Positions 1-5,559 of a stretch of DNA of 8,180 nucleotides are shown here, piece by piece. The notes below the pieces were generated by a model that worked only from the letters and a program-made list of their open reading frames with translations, searched no databases and was not told the origin of the DNA. The translations under genes were made by a program, and so were the position numbers. The first letter of the stretch is position 1. Every line of letters starts with the position of its first letter. The stretch comes from Candidatus Magasanikiibacteriota bacterium (lineage in GTDB: Bacteria > Patescibacteriota > Patescibacteriia > Magasanikbacterales > UBA10003). The DNA is taken from the NCBI GenBank assembly GCA_003514455.1, contig DOQH01000034.1:1-8180 (forward strand). Reading direction: 5' to 3'.

Positions 1-285
1 TTTTTCCAAAATTTTAGAACCGGACGAGGCAATATAATTTTTGTACAATAAGTTATCTTTCAGAGCTATCGGGACGCCTTCCAAAAGACCGATTTTTTCT
101 TTTTTGGCAATCTTGGCGTCAATTTCTTTCGCTTTGGCTTTTGCTTCATCACCAAAAACCTCCAAAAAAGCGTGGATTTTGCCATCATTCTTTTTGATTT
201 TATCCAGATATGACTTAATGAGCTCTTGGCAAGAGAGTTGTTTTTTAATTAATGAATTATGAATTGAGGTAATTGATTGTGGCAT
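1..285 (-). CDS. gatA: Glutamyl-tRNA(Gln)/aspartyl-tRNA(Asn) amidotransferase subunit A, N-terminal part
   Basis: Only the first 95 codons are present; the frame is open to the left edge. GatA is the amidase subunit of the GatCAB complex. It releases ammonia from glutamine so that misacylated Glu-tRNA(Gln) or Asp-tRNA(Asn) can be amidated in the cytoplasm. The visible part includes GLLEGVPIALKDN (residues 67-79), which matches the amidase-signature stretch with the catalytic lysine, here K76. It is followed by IASSGSKILE, the usual continuation. The two catalytic serines lie beyond the window. The ATG at 285-283 follows the gatC stop codon after a single base and has no Shine-Dalgarno sequence of its own, so its translation is probably coupled to gatC. 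The identification is firm from the motif and from the neighbouring gatC. Whether the rest of the gene is intact cannot be seen. Confidence 0.93.
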   Translation of the reverse strand, partial: MPQSITSIHNSLIKKQLSCQELIKSYLDKIKKNDGKIHAFLEVFGDEAKAKAKEIDAKIAKKEKIGLLEGVPIALKDNLLYKNYIASSGSKILEK

Positions 286-286
286 A

Positions 287-577
287 TTACTCAAACACTG
301 CTTTTACTTTATTCAAATTCCTCTCTTTTTCAGGAAAGGCATTGATAATTGCTTCGCGTTCGTCATCTGGACAATTCGCGACGATATCCGCGCGTACAAC
401 GCTATCGGCTCCGGTCGGCATAATGATTTTGGGCGTTTTTTCATGAATTTCTTGAATTTTTTTCACATATTCCAAAATCGCGGAAATATCTTTTTGATAC
501 TTCTTTTTTTCCACTGATGTCAATTCCAGCCGCGCCAAATGCGCCAAGTGGTCAATTTGTTCTATTGTTATGGACAT
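287..577 (-). CDS. gatC: Glutamyl-tRNA(Gln)/aspartyl-tRNA(Asn) amidotransferase subunit C
   Basis: This 96-residue protein has normal GatC length. GatC is the small subunit that wraps around GatA and stabilises its contact with GatB. The N-terminal helix carries the family pattern IDHLAHLARLEL (residues 8-19). A second helix follows (DISAILEYVKKIQEI), then the VVRADIV segment that replaces the common LRED-type motif. The C-terminal tail FPEKERNLNKVKAVFE resembles the family ending, where the usual form is a proline-rich start followed by xFxVPKVL. It starts 21 bases after the ligA stop and ends one base before gatA, so it is very likely cotranscribed with both. No convincing Shine-Dalgarno sequence precedes the ATG. 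gatB is not in this window. Confidence 0.93.
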   Translation of the reverse strand: MSITIEQIDHLAHLARLELTSVEKKKYQKDISAILEYVKKIQEIHEKTPKIIMPTGADSVVRADIVANCPDDEREAIINAFPEKERNLNKVKAVFE

Positions 578-598
578 AAGCGAACTTATCTTACCATC

Positions 599-2689
599 TT
601 ATTTGATTATTTCCAAAAATTCATTCTCATCTACTACTTTTACCCCAATCTTTTTCGCCTTATCATATTTTGACCCGGGTGACGCGCCAGCCACCACAAA
701 AGAGGTGTTTTTGGACACGGACGCCGGTGTTTCACCGCCCAAAGCGCGCACTTTTTCTTTAGCTGTCTCGCGGCTCATTGAATCCAGCTCGCCGGTGAAT
801 ACAAATGAAAGTCCTTTTAATTTTCCAGCGCCGCTGATCTTCGCCGGATTTTTAATTTTCACCCTATTTTTTATCAATTCATCAATTAATTTTAAATTTT
901 TTGCGCTGTGAAACCAATCCCAGACACTTTTCGCAACCACCTCGCCGATATTGGGAATGCCGTTGATTTTTTCCAACTCCGCGTCTTTTATTTTCTCCAA
1001 AGAGCCAAAATGATTGGCTAAATCGATTGCGGTTTGTTCGCCAACATGAATAATCCCGAAAGCGTATAAAAATTTTGATAAAATTATATTTTTGGATTTT
1101 TCAATCGCAGCGATTAGATTTTCCGCGGATTTTTCCGCGAATCTTTCCAGCGGTTTTAAATCCCCCTGTTTTAATGTAAAAATATCCGCTGGAGTGGCAA
1201 TCAATCCAACATTGAGCAATTGTTCCACGATTTTTTCGCCCAAACCATCAATATCAAAGGCCTTGCGCGAAACAAAATGAATCATTTTTTCTTTTTCTTG
1301 CGCGAAGCAATTTTTATTGGAGCAAAAAAGCGCGACCGACTCCCCTGTTGCGGATTTTTCTTTTTTCACATCCGCATTGCAAATCGGACACTTGTTTGGC
1401 GGGTGAATTATTTTTTCCTTGCCTGTTCGCAACCGTGGCAAAACCTCCAATACTTTTGGAATAATATCTCCGGCCTTGGCTACAATTACAGTATCGCCAA
1501 TTTTAAGCCCCAATCGTTCAATTTCATCCAAATTATGCAGTGTTGCGTGAGTGACAGTTGTGCCGCCAATCAATGCCGGCTTCATTGTGGCAACTGGAGT
1601 CAAAGCCCCTGTGCGGCCAACCTGCCACTCCACTTTTTCAACCACTGTGGTAGCTTGCTCGGCCGGAAATTTATACGCGATCATTCCGCGAGGCGCTTTG
1701 CCGGCCACGCCCAATTTATCAAAATTTCTATTATCATTTATCACCACCACCACGCCATCAGTCCAATATGGCAATTTGGCGCGTTCTTTCATTATGAATT
1801 TATGAAATTTTTCAATTTCGCCCAAATCAACGCAATGTTTATTGTACGGATTGGTTTTAAAACCGAATAATTTTAATAATTTATGCGCTTGCTCATGCGT
1901 GGTCTGACCCAAATCAGTCATTAAAGCGTAAGCGTAAAAATCTAAATGGCGGCTGGCAGTGACTGTTGAATCAAGTTGCCTGATAGCTCCGGCTCCGGCA
2001 TTTCTTGGATTGGCAAAAAGCGGCTCGCCTTTTTCCCCCTGTTCTTTATTTATCATTTCAAAGGCCTTTTTAGGCATAAAACACTCGCCTCGCGCTTCCA
2101 ACTCCGCTGGATTTTTCAAAAAATCTCGCAATTTATTTTCATGAAATTCTTGACTGCTCTGTTTGCGCCAATGCAAAAAATCAGTGATTTCTTTTTCACT
2201 CGGTTCGTGAATTTTCAAAGGAACCGCTTCAATTGTTTTTAAATTTTGCGTGACATTTTCACCAATATTTCCATCTCCGCGCGTAGAGCCGGCATCCAAT
2301 ACTCCTTTTTTATAAATCAACGACACCGCCAACCCATCCATTTTAATTTCCGCGTAAAAATCAAATTTGGCAGAAGGGATCAATTTTTGAACGCGCGTGA
2401 GCCAGTCCTCTATTTCCTCAAAACCAAAAACATCTTCAATTGAAAGCATTGGTGAAGAATGTTTCACTTTGAGAAATTCAGCTAATGGTTCGCCGCCCAC
2501 TCGTTGAGTTGGAGAATCAGATGTGGTTAAATCAGGAAATTCTATTTCCAATTTCAAAAGTTCGTGCTTTAAAGAATCCAAAGCAGCGTCGGAAATTTCT
2601 TGTTTATCCAAAACATGATAAAGATAGCGATGCCGCTCAATTTCTTTTTTAAGTTTGACAACGCGCTCCGCGGCTTCGGAATGGGTCAT
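599..2689 (-). CDS. ligA: NAD+-dependent DNA ligase LigA
   Basis: LigA seals nicks in DNA during replication and repair, using NAD+ and a lysyl-AMP intermediate. Counting from the ATG at 2689 (696 residues), the parts seen are: an Ia domain with YLYH (22-25); the catalytic motif AEIKMDG with K116; the adenylation-domain segments RGECFMPK, FANPRNAGAGAIRQLD and TDGVVVVIND; the OB-fold segment WQVGRTGALTPVA; a four-cysteine zinc finger (C434, C437, C456, C461); helix-hairpin-helix repeats (INGIPNIGEV); and a C-terminal BRCT domain (about 623-696, FVFTGELDSMSR). I chose 2689 because it makes an ATGA overlap with the pilD stop, and family proteins start close to MTxxEAxxRV. An upstream in-frame ATG at 2707 would add six residues. 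Two oddities are described in the findings: Leu37 replaces a conserved NAD+-contact tyrosine, and there is an insertion of about 30 residues at 162-194. Confidence 0.96.
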   Translation of the reverse strand: MTHSEAAERVVKLKKEIERHRYLYHVLDKQEISDAALDSLKHELLKLEIEFPDLTTSDSPTQRVGGEPLAEFLKVKHSSPMLSIEDVFGFEEIEDWLTRVQKLIPSAKFDFYAEIKMDGLAVSLIYKKGVLDAGSTRGDGNIGENVTQNLKTIEAVPLKIHEPSEKEITDFLHWRKQSSQEFHENKLRDFLKNPAELEARGECFMPKKAFEMINKEQGEKGEPLFANPRNAGAGAIRQLDSTVTASRHLDFYAYALMTDLGQTTHEQAHKLLKLFGFKTNPYNKHCVDLGEIEKFHKFIMKERAKLPYWTDGVVVVINDNRNFDKLGVAGKAPRGMIAYKFPAEQATTVVEKVEWQVGRTGALTPVATMKPALIGGTTVTHATLHNLDEIERLGLKIGDTVIVAKAGDIIPKVLEVLPRLRTGKEKIIHPPNKCPICNADVKKEKSATGESVALFCSNKNCFAQEKEKMIHFVSRKAFDIDGLGEKIVEQLLNVGLIATPADIFTLKQGDLKPLERFAEKSAENLIAAIEKSKNIILSKFLYAFGIIHVGEQTAIDLANHFGSLEKIKDAELEKINGIPNIGEVVAKSVWDWFHSAKNLKLIDELIKNRVKIKNPAKISGAGKLKGLSFVFTGELDSMSRETAKEKVRALGGETPASVSKNTSFVVAGASPGSKYDKAKKIGVKVVDENEFLEIIK

Positions 2690-3420
2690 ATTGTACTTAA
2701 ATACCATTTAATCAACTCGCTACCCCATAATAGTGCCACGAGAGTGGCTGGAGCGAGAAAAACGCCAAAAGGCACGGCGCTTTTGAGTGTTTTTTTGCGC
2801 AAAGCGAGTAAAAACAAGCTAATAAACGCGCCACCAACATAGGCAAAAAATAAAGCGGATAAAATGTTTGGCCAGCCCAAAATCAAGCCCATTAAAATTC
2901 CAAGACCAATATCTCCATCACCAATCCAGCGACCTTTTGAAAAAACCCATTGCAAAGCGAAAAATCCGCCGGCAACGAGCACGGCTGATAATAAATTAAA
3001 AATAGAAGCGCCAGTAAGTACTTGTAAAATTCCCACTAAAATAGCCGATGGCCAAATCACCGCGTCCAAAATCAATCCATATTGAAGATCAATCATAAAG
3101 ACAACAATCATTGTGCTGACGGAAACAAACAACAACGCGTTTAAAACAAAATTTTCAGGAGTGTAGACAAATACAAAGAATGCCGCTGTCACGAGTTCCA
3201 GCGCCGGATATTGCCAAGAAATTTTTTTAGCGCATCCGCGGCACCGGCCTTTTTGAATTAAAAAACTGGCCAAAGGAACCAACTCGTGCCAACTAAGTGT
3301 TTTACGGCATCGCGGACATTTGGATCGCCCATCGGCCGACTGCCCGCAAGGCAAACGGCAAATCAAAACATTTAAAAAACTGCCGATGCAAAGTCCGAGT
3401 AGAAAAATAATAATGATCAT
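2686..3420 (-). CDS. pilD: Type IV prepilin peptidase / N-methyltransferase (A24 family)
   Basis: This membrane aspartic protease cleaves the short positively charged leader of type IV prepilins after glycine and usually methylates the new N-terminus. Counted from the ATG at 3420 (244 residues), it begins with a hydrophobic helix containing GLCIGSFLNVLICRLP. It then has the cytoplasmic zinc-type domain with two CxxC pairs (C35/C38 and C60/C63). The catalytic aspartates are probably D111 in MIDLQ and D170 in the GDGD version of the GxGD motif; the lysine that often follows is replaced. Several further membrane segments follow. An ATG at 3441 would add seven residues, but the putative -10 element lies inside that extension and family proteins begin at the first helix. 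Its substrate is very likely the pilin encoded just upstream. Its 3' end overlaps ligA by four bases. Confidence 0.94.
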   Translation of the reverse strand: MIIIIFLLGLCIGSFLNVLICRLPCGQSADGRSKCPRCRKTLSWHELVPLASFLIQKGRCRGCAKKISWQYPALELVTAAFFVFVYTPENFVLNALLFVSVSTMIVVFMIDLQYGLILDAVIWPSAILVGILQVLTGASIFNLLSAVLVAGGFFALQWVFSKGRWIGDGDIGLGILMGLILGWPNILSALFFAYVGGAFISLFLLALRKKTLKSAVPFGVFLAPATLVALLWGSELIKWYLSTI

Positions 3421-3429
3421 AATGCTTGC

Positions 3430-3435
3430 ATTATA
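3430..3435 (-). promoter_or_regulatory. Probable -10 element for pilD-ligA-gatCA
   Basis: A perfect TATAAT on the minus strand ends 10 bases before the A of the preferred pilD start codon. That geometry would place the transcription start about three bases before the ATG, giving an almost leaderless message. No good -35 hexamer is visible: the position 17 bases upstream reads TTTCAA and lies within the terminator stem. The element starts four bases after that terminator, which supports a separate transcription unit for pilD and the genes after it. Confidence 0.5.
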
Positions 3436-3439
3436 CACC

Positions 3440-3469
3440 AAAAATCCCCCTTTTGAAAGGAGGATTTTT
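3440..3469 (-). terminator. Rho-independent terminator after the pilin gene
   Basis: An inverted repeat (3440-3452 with 3457-3469) forms a 13-bp stem with a four-base loop, followed by a run of five T on the minus strand. The single non-Watson-Crick position is a G-U wobble in minus-strand RNA but a C-A mismatch in plus-strand RNA. This favours action on the minus-strand pilin transcript. It separates pilin expression from pilD. Confidence 0.75.
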
Positions 3470-3472
3470 GTT

Positions 3473-3488
3473 TTTCCAAATTTGGAAA
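3473..3488. repeat. Perfect 16-bp palindrome downstream of the pilin gene
   Basis: TTTCCAAATTTGGAAA is a perfect palindrome. It lies between the pilin stop codon and the terminator hairpin, seven bases after the stop. It could be a protein-binding site or an extra AT-rich hairpin in the pilin 3' untranslated region. No function is assigned. Confidence 0.5.
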
Positions 3489-3494
3489 GAAAAA

Positions 3495-3923
3495 TTACTT
3501 CATTCCTGATGGTGAAGCTGTGTGCGCTCCGGAAGTCAAACCTCCACTGGTACCTTCCAAGGAGAAAGTAATGCTGTATGTAGCTGTTCCTTTTGTATAT
3601 ACATAGTCAGCTCCGTTTGGTGTTGGGTTGGCTGGAACTTGACCCATATATTCAGTGGCTGTGCAACCAGATGCTGCAAAACCATCACCACCCAAACATC
3701 CTGCTGAACTGCCGCCTAACACTAAAGCGCTGCCGGCTGGATAATCACTTTTGTCAGTGTAGTAAAGCTCTAACGCTGTTTGCATCTGTTTAACATCAGA
3801 CAAGCGTTTGGCATCTCTGGCTTTTTCACGAGCGCTACCCAAAGCCACCACTGCCAAAGTTGACAATAAAGCGATAATAGCGATTACCACCAACAACTCA
3901 ATTAAAGTAAAACCTTTCTTCAT
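3495..3923 (-). CDS. Type IV pilin-like prepilin (GspG/PilA-type)
   Basis: This 142-residue prepilin has a four-residue basic leader, MKKG, cut before Phe5. The conserved FTLIELLVVIAIIALL hydrophobic helix follows. Glu9, which is mature position 5, is the residue needed for filament assembly and methylation. The helix continues through SAREKARDAKRLSDVKQMQTALELYY, the common alpha-spine, and leads to a small globular part rich in Gly, Ser, Ala and Thr. C76 and C87 are close enough to form a disulfide, which would suit an extracellular subunit. It is the only gene here with a strong Shine-Dalgarno sequence and a real 5' leader, and it ends in its own terminator, so it is probably made in large amounts. 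PilD downstream is the likely processing enzyme and PilM upstream a likely assembly partner. Whether it is the major pilin, a minor pilin or a pseudopilin cannot be decided from the sequence. Confidence 0.92.
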   Translation of the reverse strand: MKKGFTLIELLVVIAIIALLSTLAVVALGSAREKARDAKRLSDVKQMQTALELYYTDKSDYPAGSALVLGGSSAGCLGGDGFAASGCTATEYMGQVPANPTPNGADYVYTKGTATYSITFSLEGTSGGLTSGAHTASPSGMK

Positions 3924-3930
3924 GTCAATT

Positions 3931-3940
3931 CACCCCCTTT
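3931..3940 (-). promoter_or_regulatory. Strong Shine-Dalgarno sequence of the pilin gene
   Basis: The minus strand reads AAAGGGGGTG, seven bases before the pilin ATG. This fits the 16S rRNA 3' end along its length, with one G-U pair. No other gene in the window has anything comparable. Confidence 0.75.
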
Positions 3941-3978
3941 CCAAATCGAAATCCTGTATTGGATTGTCATATTAAAGG

Positions 3979-3987
3979 TGTGGATAA
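3979..3987 (-). promoter_or_regulatory. Perfect DnaA-box 9-mer (minus orientation)
   Basis: The minus strand reads TTATCCACA, the consensus high-affinity DnaA box, just after the stop codon of the response regulator and within the spacer before the pilin gene. A second copy in the opposite orientation lies 41 bp away. Occupancy by DnaA is inference only. Confidence 0.4.
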
Positions 3988-3988
3988 G

Positions 3989-4387
3989 TTATTTTACGCA
4001 CGGCGCGCACGATAAGACCTTTTTAACTTTATCCACAGTTTCGGACGGTTTGAAATGGGCTTTAATCAAATAGTCAACCGCCCCCATTTTTAAACCTTTT
4101 TGAACGTCTTCTTTTTGCCCCAAATTAGTAAGTAAAATCACAGGAATGTCTTTTGTGGCCGAGTCCTTTTTTAACTGTTCCAAAACAGCAAAACCATCTA
4201 ATTTAGGCAAAAGAACATCTAAAAGTATAATTTCAGGCTCTTTGGTTCCGGCCATTTTCAAACCCTGTTCGCCGTCTCCCGCAACAAAAACTTTAAAGCC
4301 CTCAATCTCAAATTTGGTTTGATAAATGTTGGCCAAAAATTCATCATCCTCAACAATTAAAATTTTTGTTTTTCCCTCTTTTGCCAT
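3989..4387 (-). CDS. Single-domain response regulator (CheY-like receiver)
   Basis: This 132-residue protein is a receiver domain with no output domain. It has the acidic pocket IVEDD (D14, D15), the phosphoacceptor D57 in ILLDVLLP, T87 in ILLTN, the switch aromatic Y106, and K109. These are almost the same positions as in CheY. The proline that usually follows the conserved lysine is Ala here (IKAHF). The C-terminus ends in CAPCVK, an unusual CxxC tail. It probably takes a phosphate from a histidine kinase not seen here and acts by protein contact. Its place between pilM and the pilin suggests control of pilus assembly or twitching, like PilG/PilH-type regulators, but this is inference from context. 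It has its own promoter-like sequence in the 28-base gap after pilM and no Shine-Dalgarno sequence. Confidence 0.93.
   Translation of the reverse strand: MAKEGKTKILIVEDDEFLANIYQTKFEIEGFKVFVAGDGEQGLKMAGTKEPEIILLDVLLPKLDGFAVLEQLKKDSATKDIPVILLTNLGQKEDVQKGLKMGAVDYLIKAHFKPSETVDKVKKVLSCAPCVK
4029..4037 (+). promoter_or_regulatory. Perfect DnaA-box 9-mer (plus orientation), inside the response regulator gene
   Basis: The plus strand reads TTATCCACA within the last part of the response regulator gene, where it encodes part of TVDKVKK. It is the inverted partner of the box at 3979-3987. Coding constraint can explain part of it, so its role is uncertain. Confidence 0.35.
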
Positions 4388-4396
4388 AGTTCAAAT

Positions 4397-4426
4397 ATTA
4401 TACCACATCTTTAAATTATTCTTCAA
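4397..4426 (-). promoter_or_regulatory. Probable promoter of the response regulator gene
   Basis: On the minus strand, TTGAAG (4426-4421) is followed after 18 bases by TATAAT (4402-4397), preceded by TGG. Together these give a full extended -10 element, TGGTATAAT. The last T is 10 bases before the A of the ATG, so the expected transcript start leaves only about three bases of leader. The -35 part falls inside the 3' end of pilM. Confidence 0.65.
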
Positions 4427-5477
4427 TTTTTTTCAAGGCCAGACCTATTGGAATGCTAAATCGTGGGCCGATTTGATCCAGTGTCGGTTTGAGCGATTGA
4501 TCATAAATAATACGCGCCCAGGGATCGCCAATATACACTTTCAAATTAAGAAGTTCTGCCAATCGCGTATCTAAAAATGGAATCAAAGCCGAGCCACCGG
4601 TTAAGATAATTTTTTCCGGCCTGGCAGTTGAATTTTCTTTTTGCTTACTGTAAATTTCAAAACTATATTTTATAGTTTCCACCAAAGACGACAGCACCGG
4701 CTCAAAAATAGCTGGAAAACCGGATAATGTCTTACCACCTAAACCATGGTTTGGCAGATCGCGTTTGATTTGTTCGGCTTCTTCAGATGAAACACCCAAA
4801 GTATTTTTAATAATGTCAGTAAATCCACGACCGCCCATCTGAATGCTGTGGAAAAATAGCGGAATCCCCTTTTCCACCAAAAAGAAATCGGTTTGTGTCG
4901 CGCCCATATCAATCAAAAGCGTTGGCGCCGGGTCTTTGCCGATTAACGCGCTGATGAGGGCGTTAGCTTCAGTGTCCAAACTTAACAAATTCAATCCGGC
5001 TAATTTGAAAATTTCCGAATACGAAGCGATTAATTTTTTGGGCGCGGCAGTAAGCAGTGCCATTTCATTTTTTTCCTTGCCATTATTCCACGCGACTATT
5101 TTCCAGTCCAAAACCGTCTCGGTCAGAGGAATTGTCACGAGTTTTTCCGCCTCTCTTTTTATAAAGGCATCCTTTTCTTCTTTTTTGGATATTAAAGGAA
5201 TATTAACAATAGAACTAAAAACAGCCGAGGCCGGTAAACTTGCAACCGCCTGCCTGCTAACAGCTTTGGATTTCTGCACCATCTTTTTTAATAAATCAAT
5301 TACTGCCTCCGCGTTTAAAAAATGACCATCCGCTTGATCTTGCGATAATTCTTTATCAGTATAAGCGTAAGTGAAAAGATGCGCGCGTTTGCCGCGTTTT
5401 TGCAATTCCACCAGTTTAATGCCGTGCGTGCCGATGTCCACGGCTAAAAAATTTTTAGGTTTTGAAAATGGCCACAT
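4416..5477 (-). CDS. pilM: Type IV pilus assembly protein PilM (actin-like ATPase)
   Basis: This 353-residue protein has normal length for PilM, the cytoplasmic actin/FtsA-like ATPase. PilM binds the N-terminal tail of PilN and links the inner-membrane alignment complex to the pilus motor. It shows the phosphate-1 loop AVDIGTHGIKLVEL (12-25), the phosphate-2 loop LIDMGATQTDFFLVEKG (188-204), the QMGGRGFTD segment (213-221), EEAEQIKR (232-239), and the adenosine motif ILTGGSALIP (291-300). The N-terminus MWPFSKPKNFLAVDIG is typical of the family. In many bacteria pilM is followed by pilN and pilO, but here a response regulator and a pilin follow, so its partners must be encoded elsewhere. It is transcribed divergently from cysS. 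No Shine-Dalgarno sequence precedes its ATG. Confidence 0.93.
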   Translation of the reverse strand: MWPFSKPKNFLAVDIGTHGIKLVELQKRGKRAHLFTYAYTDKELSQDQADGHFLNAEAVIDLLKKMVQKSKAVSRQAVASLPASAVFSSIVNIPLISKKEEKDAFIKREAEKLVTIPLTETVLDWKIVAWNNGKEKNEMALLTAAPKKLIASYSEIFKLAGLNLLSLDTEANALISALIGKDPAPTLLIDMGATQTDFFLVEKGIPLFFHSIQMGGRGFTDIIKNTLGVSSEEAEQIKRDLPNHGLGGKTLSGFPAIFEPVLSSLVETIKYSFEIYSKQKENSTARPEKIILTGGSALIPFLDTRLAELLNLKVYIGDPWARIIYDQSLKPTLDQIGPRFSIPIGLALKKIEE

Positions 5478-5548
5478 AGATAATTATTTGCGACGCGCCG
5501 CTCTATAGTTTACTTTTTAGTTCAAGTATATTAAAATACAGGCATAGA

Positions 5549-5554
5549 TATTAT
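5549..5554 (+). promoter_or_regulatory. Possible -10 element for cysS
   Basis: TATTAT (five of six consensus bases) ends six bases before the A of the cysS ATG, so transcription would start at or next to the start codon. There is no Shine-Dalgarno sequence, which agrees with a leaderless message. No clear -35 hexamer is seen at the right distance. Confidence 0.35.
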
Positions 5555-5558
5555 ACCA
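5550..5558 (-). promoter_or_regulatory. Possible extended -10 element for pilM
   Basis: The minus strand reads TGGTATAAT, identical to the nine-base element before the response regulator. It would start transcription near 5543 and give pilM a leader of about 65 bases. It shares bases with the plus-strand element proposed for cysS. No recognisable -35 sequence is present, but an extended -10 can act without one. A weaker TATACT further down the minus strand is an alternative. Confidence 0.4.
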
Positions 5559-5559
5559 T

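Noticed and set aside
1220..1870. A long plus-strand open frame of 216 codons inside ligA
   Set aside because: It runs antisense to the well-supported LigA frame, has a composition rich in Phe, His, Cys and Asn typical of shadow translation, and has no recognisable motif.
2690..2707. Six-residue N-terminal extension of LigA from the ATG at 2707
   Set aside because: It has no Shine-Dalgarno sequence and goes beyond the usual family start. The ATGA junction with pilD at 2689-2686 is a better start, though the longer form is not excluded.
3421..3441. Seven-residue N-terminal extension of PilD from the ATG at 3441
   Set aside because: The extension contains the likely TATAAT element and precedes the first membrane helix where family members begin.
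4843..5325. A plus-strand open frame of 160 codons opposite pilM
   Set aside because: PilM motifs on the minus strand are clear. This frame is a low-complexity Ser/Ala/Phe/Lys shadow with no ribosome binding site.
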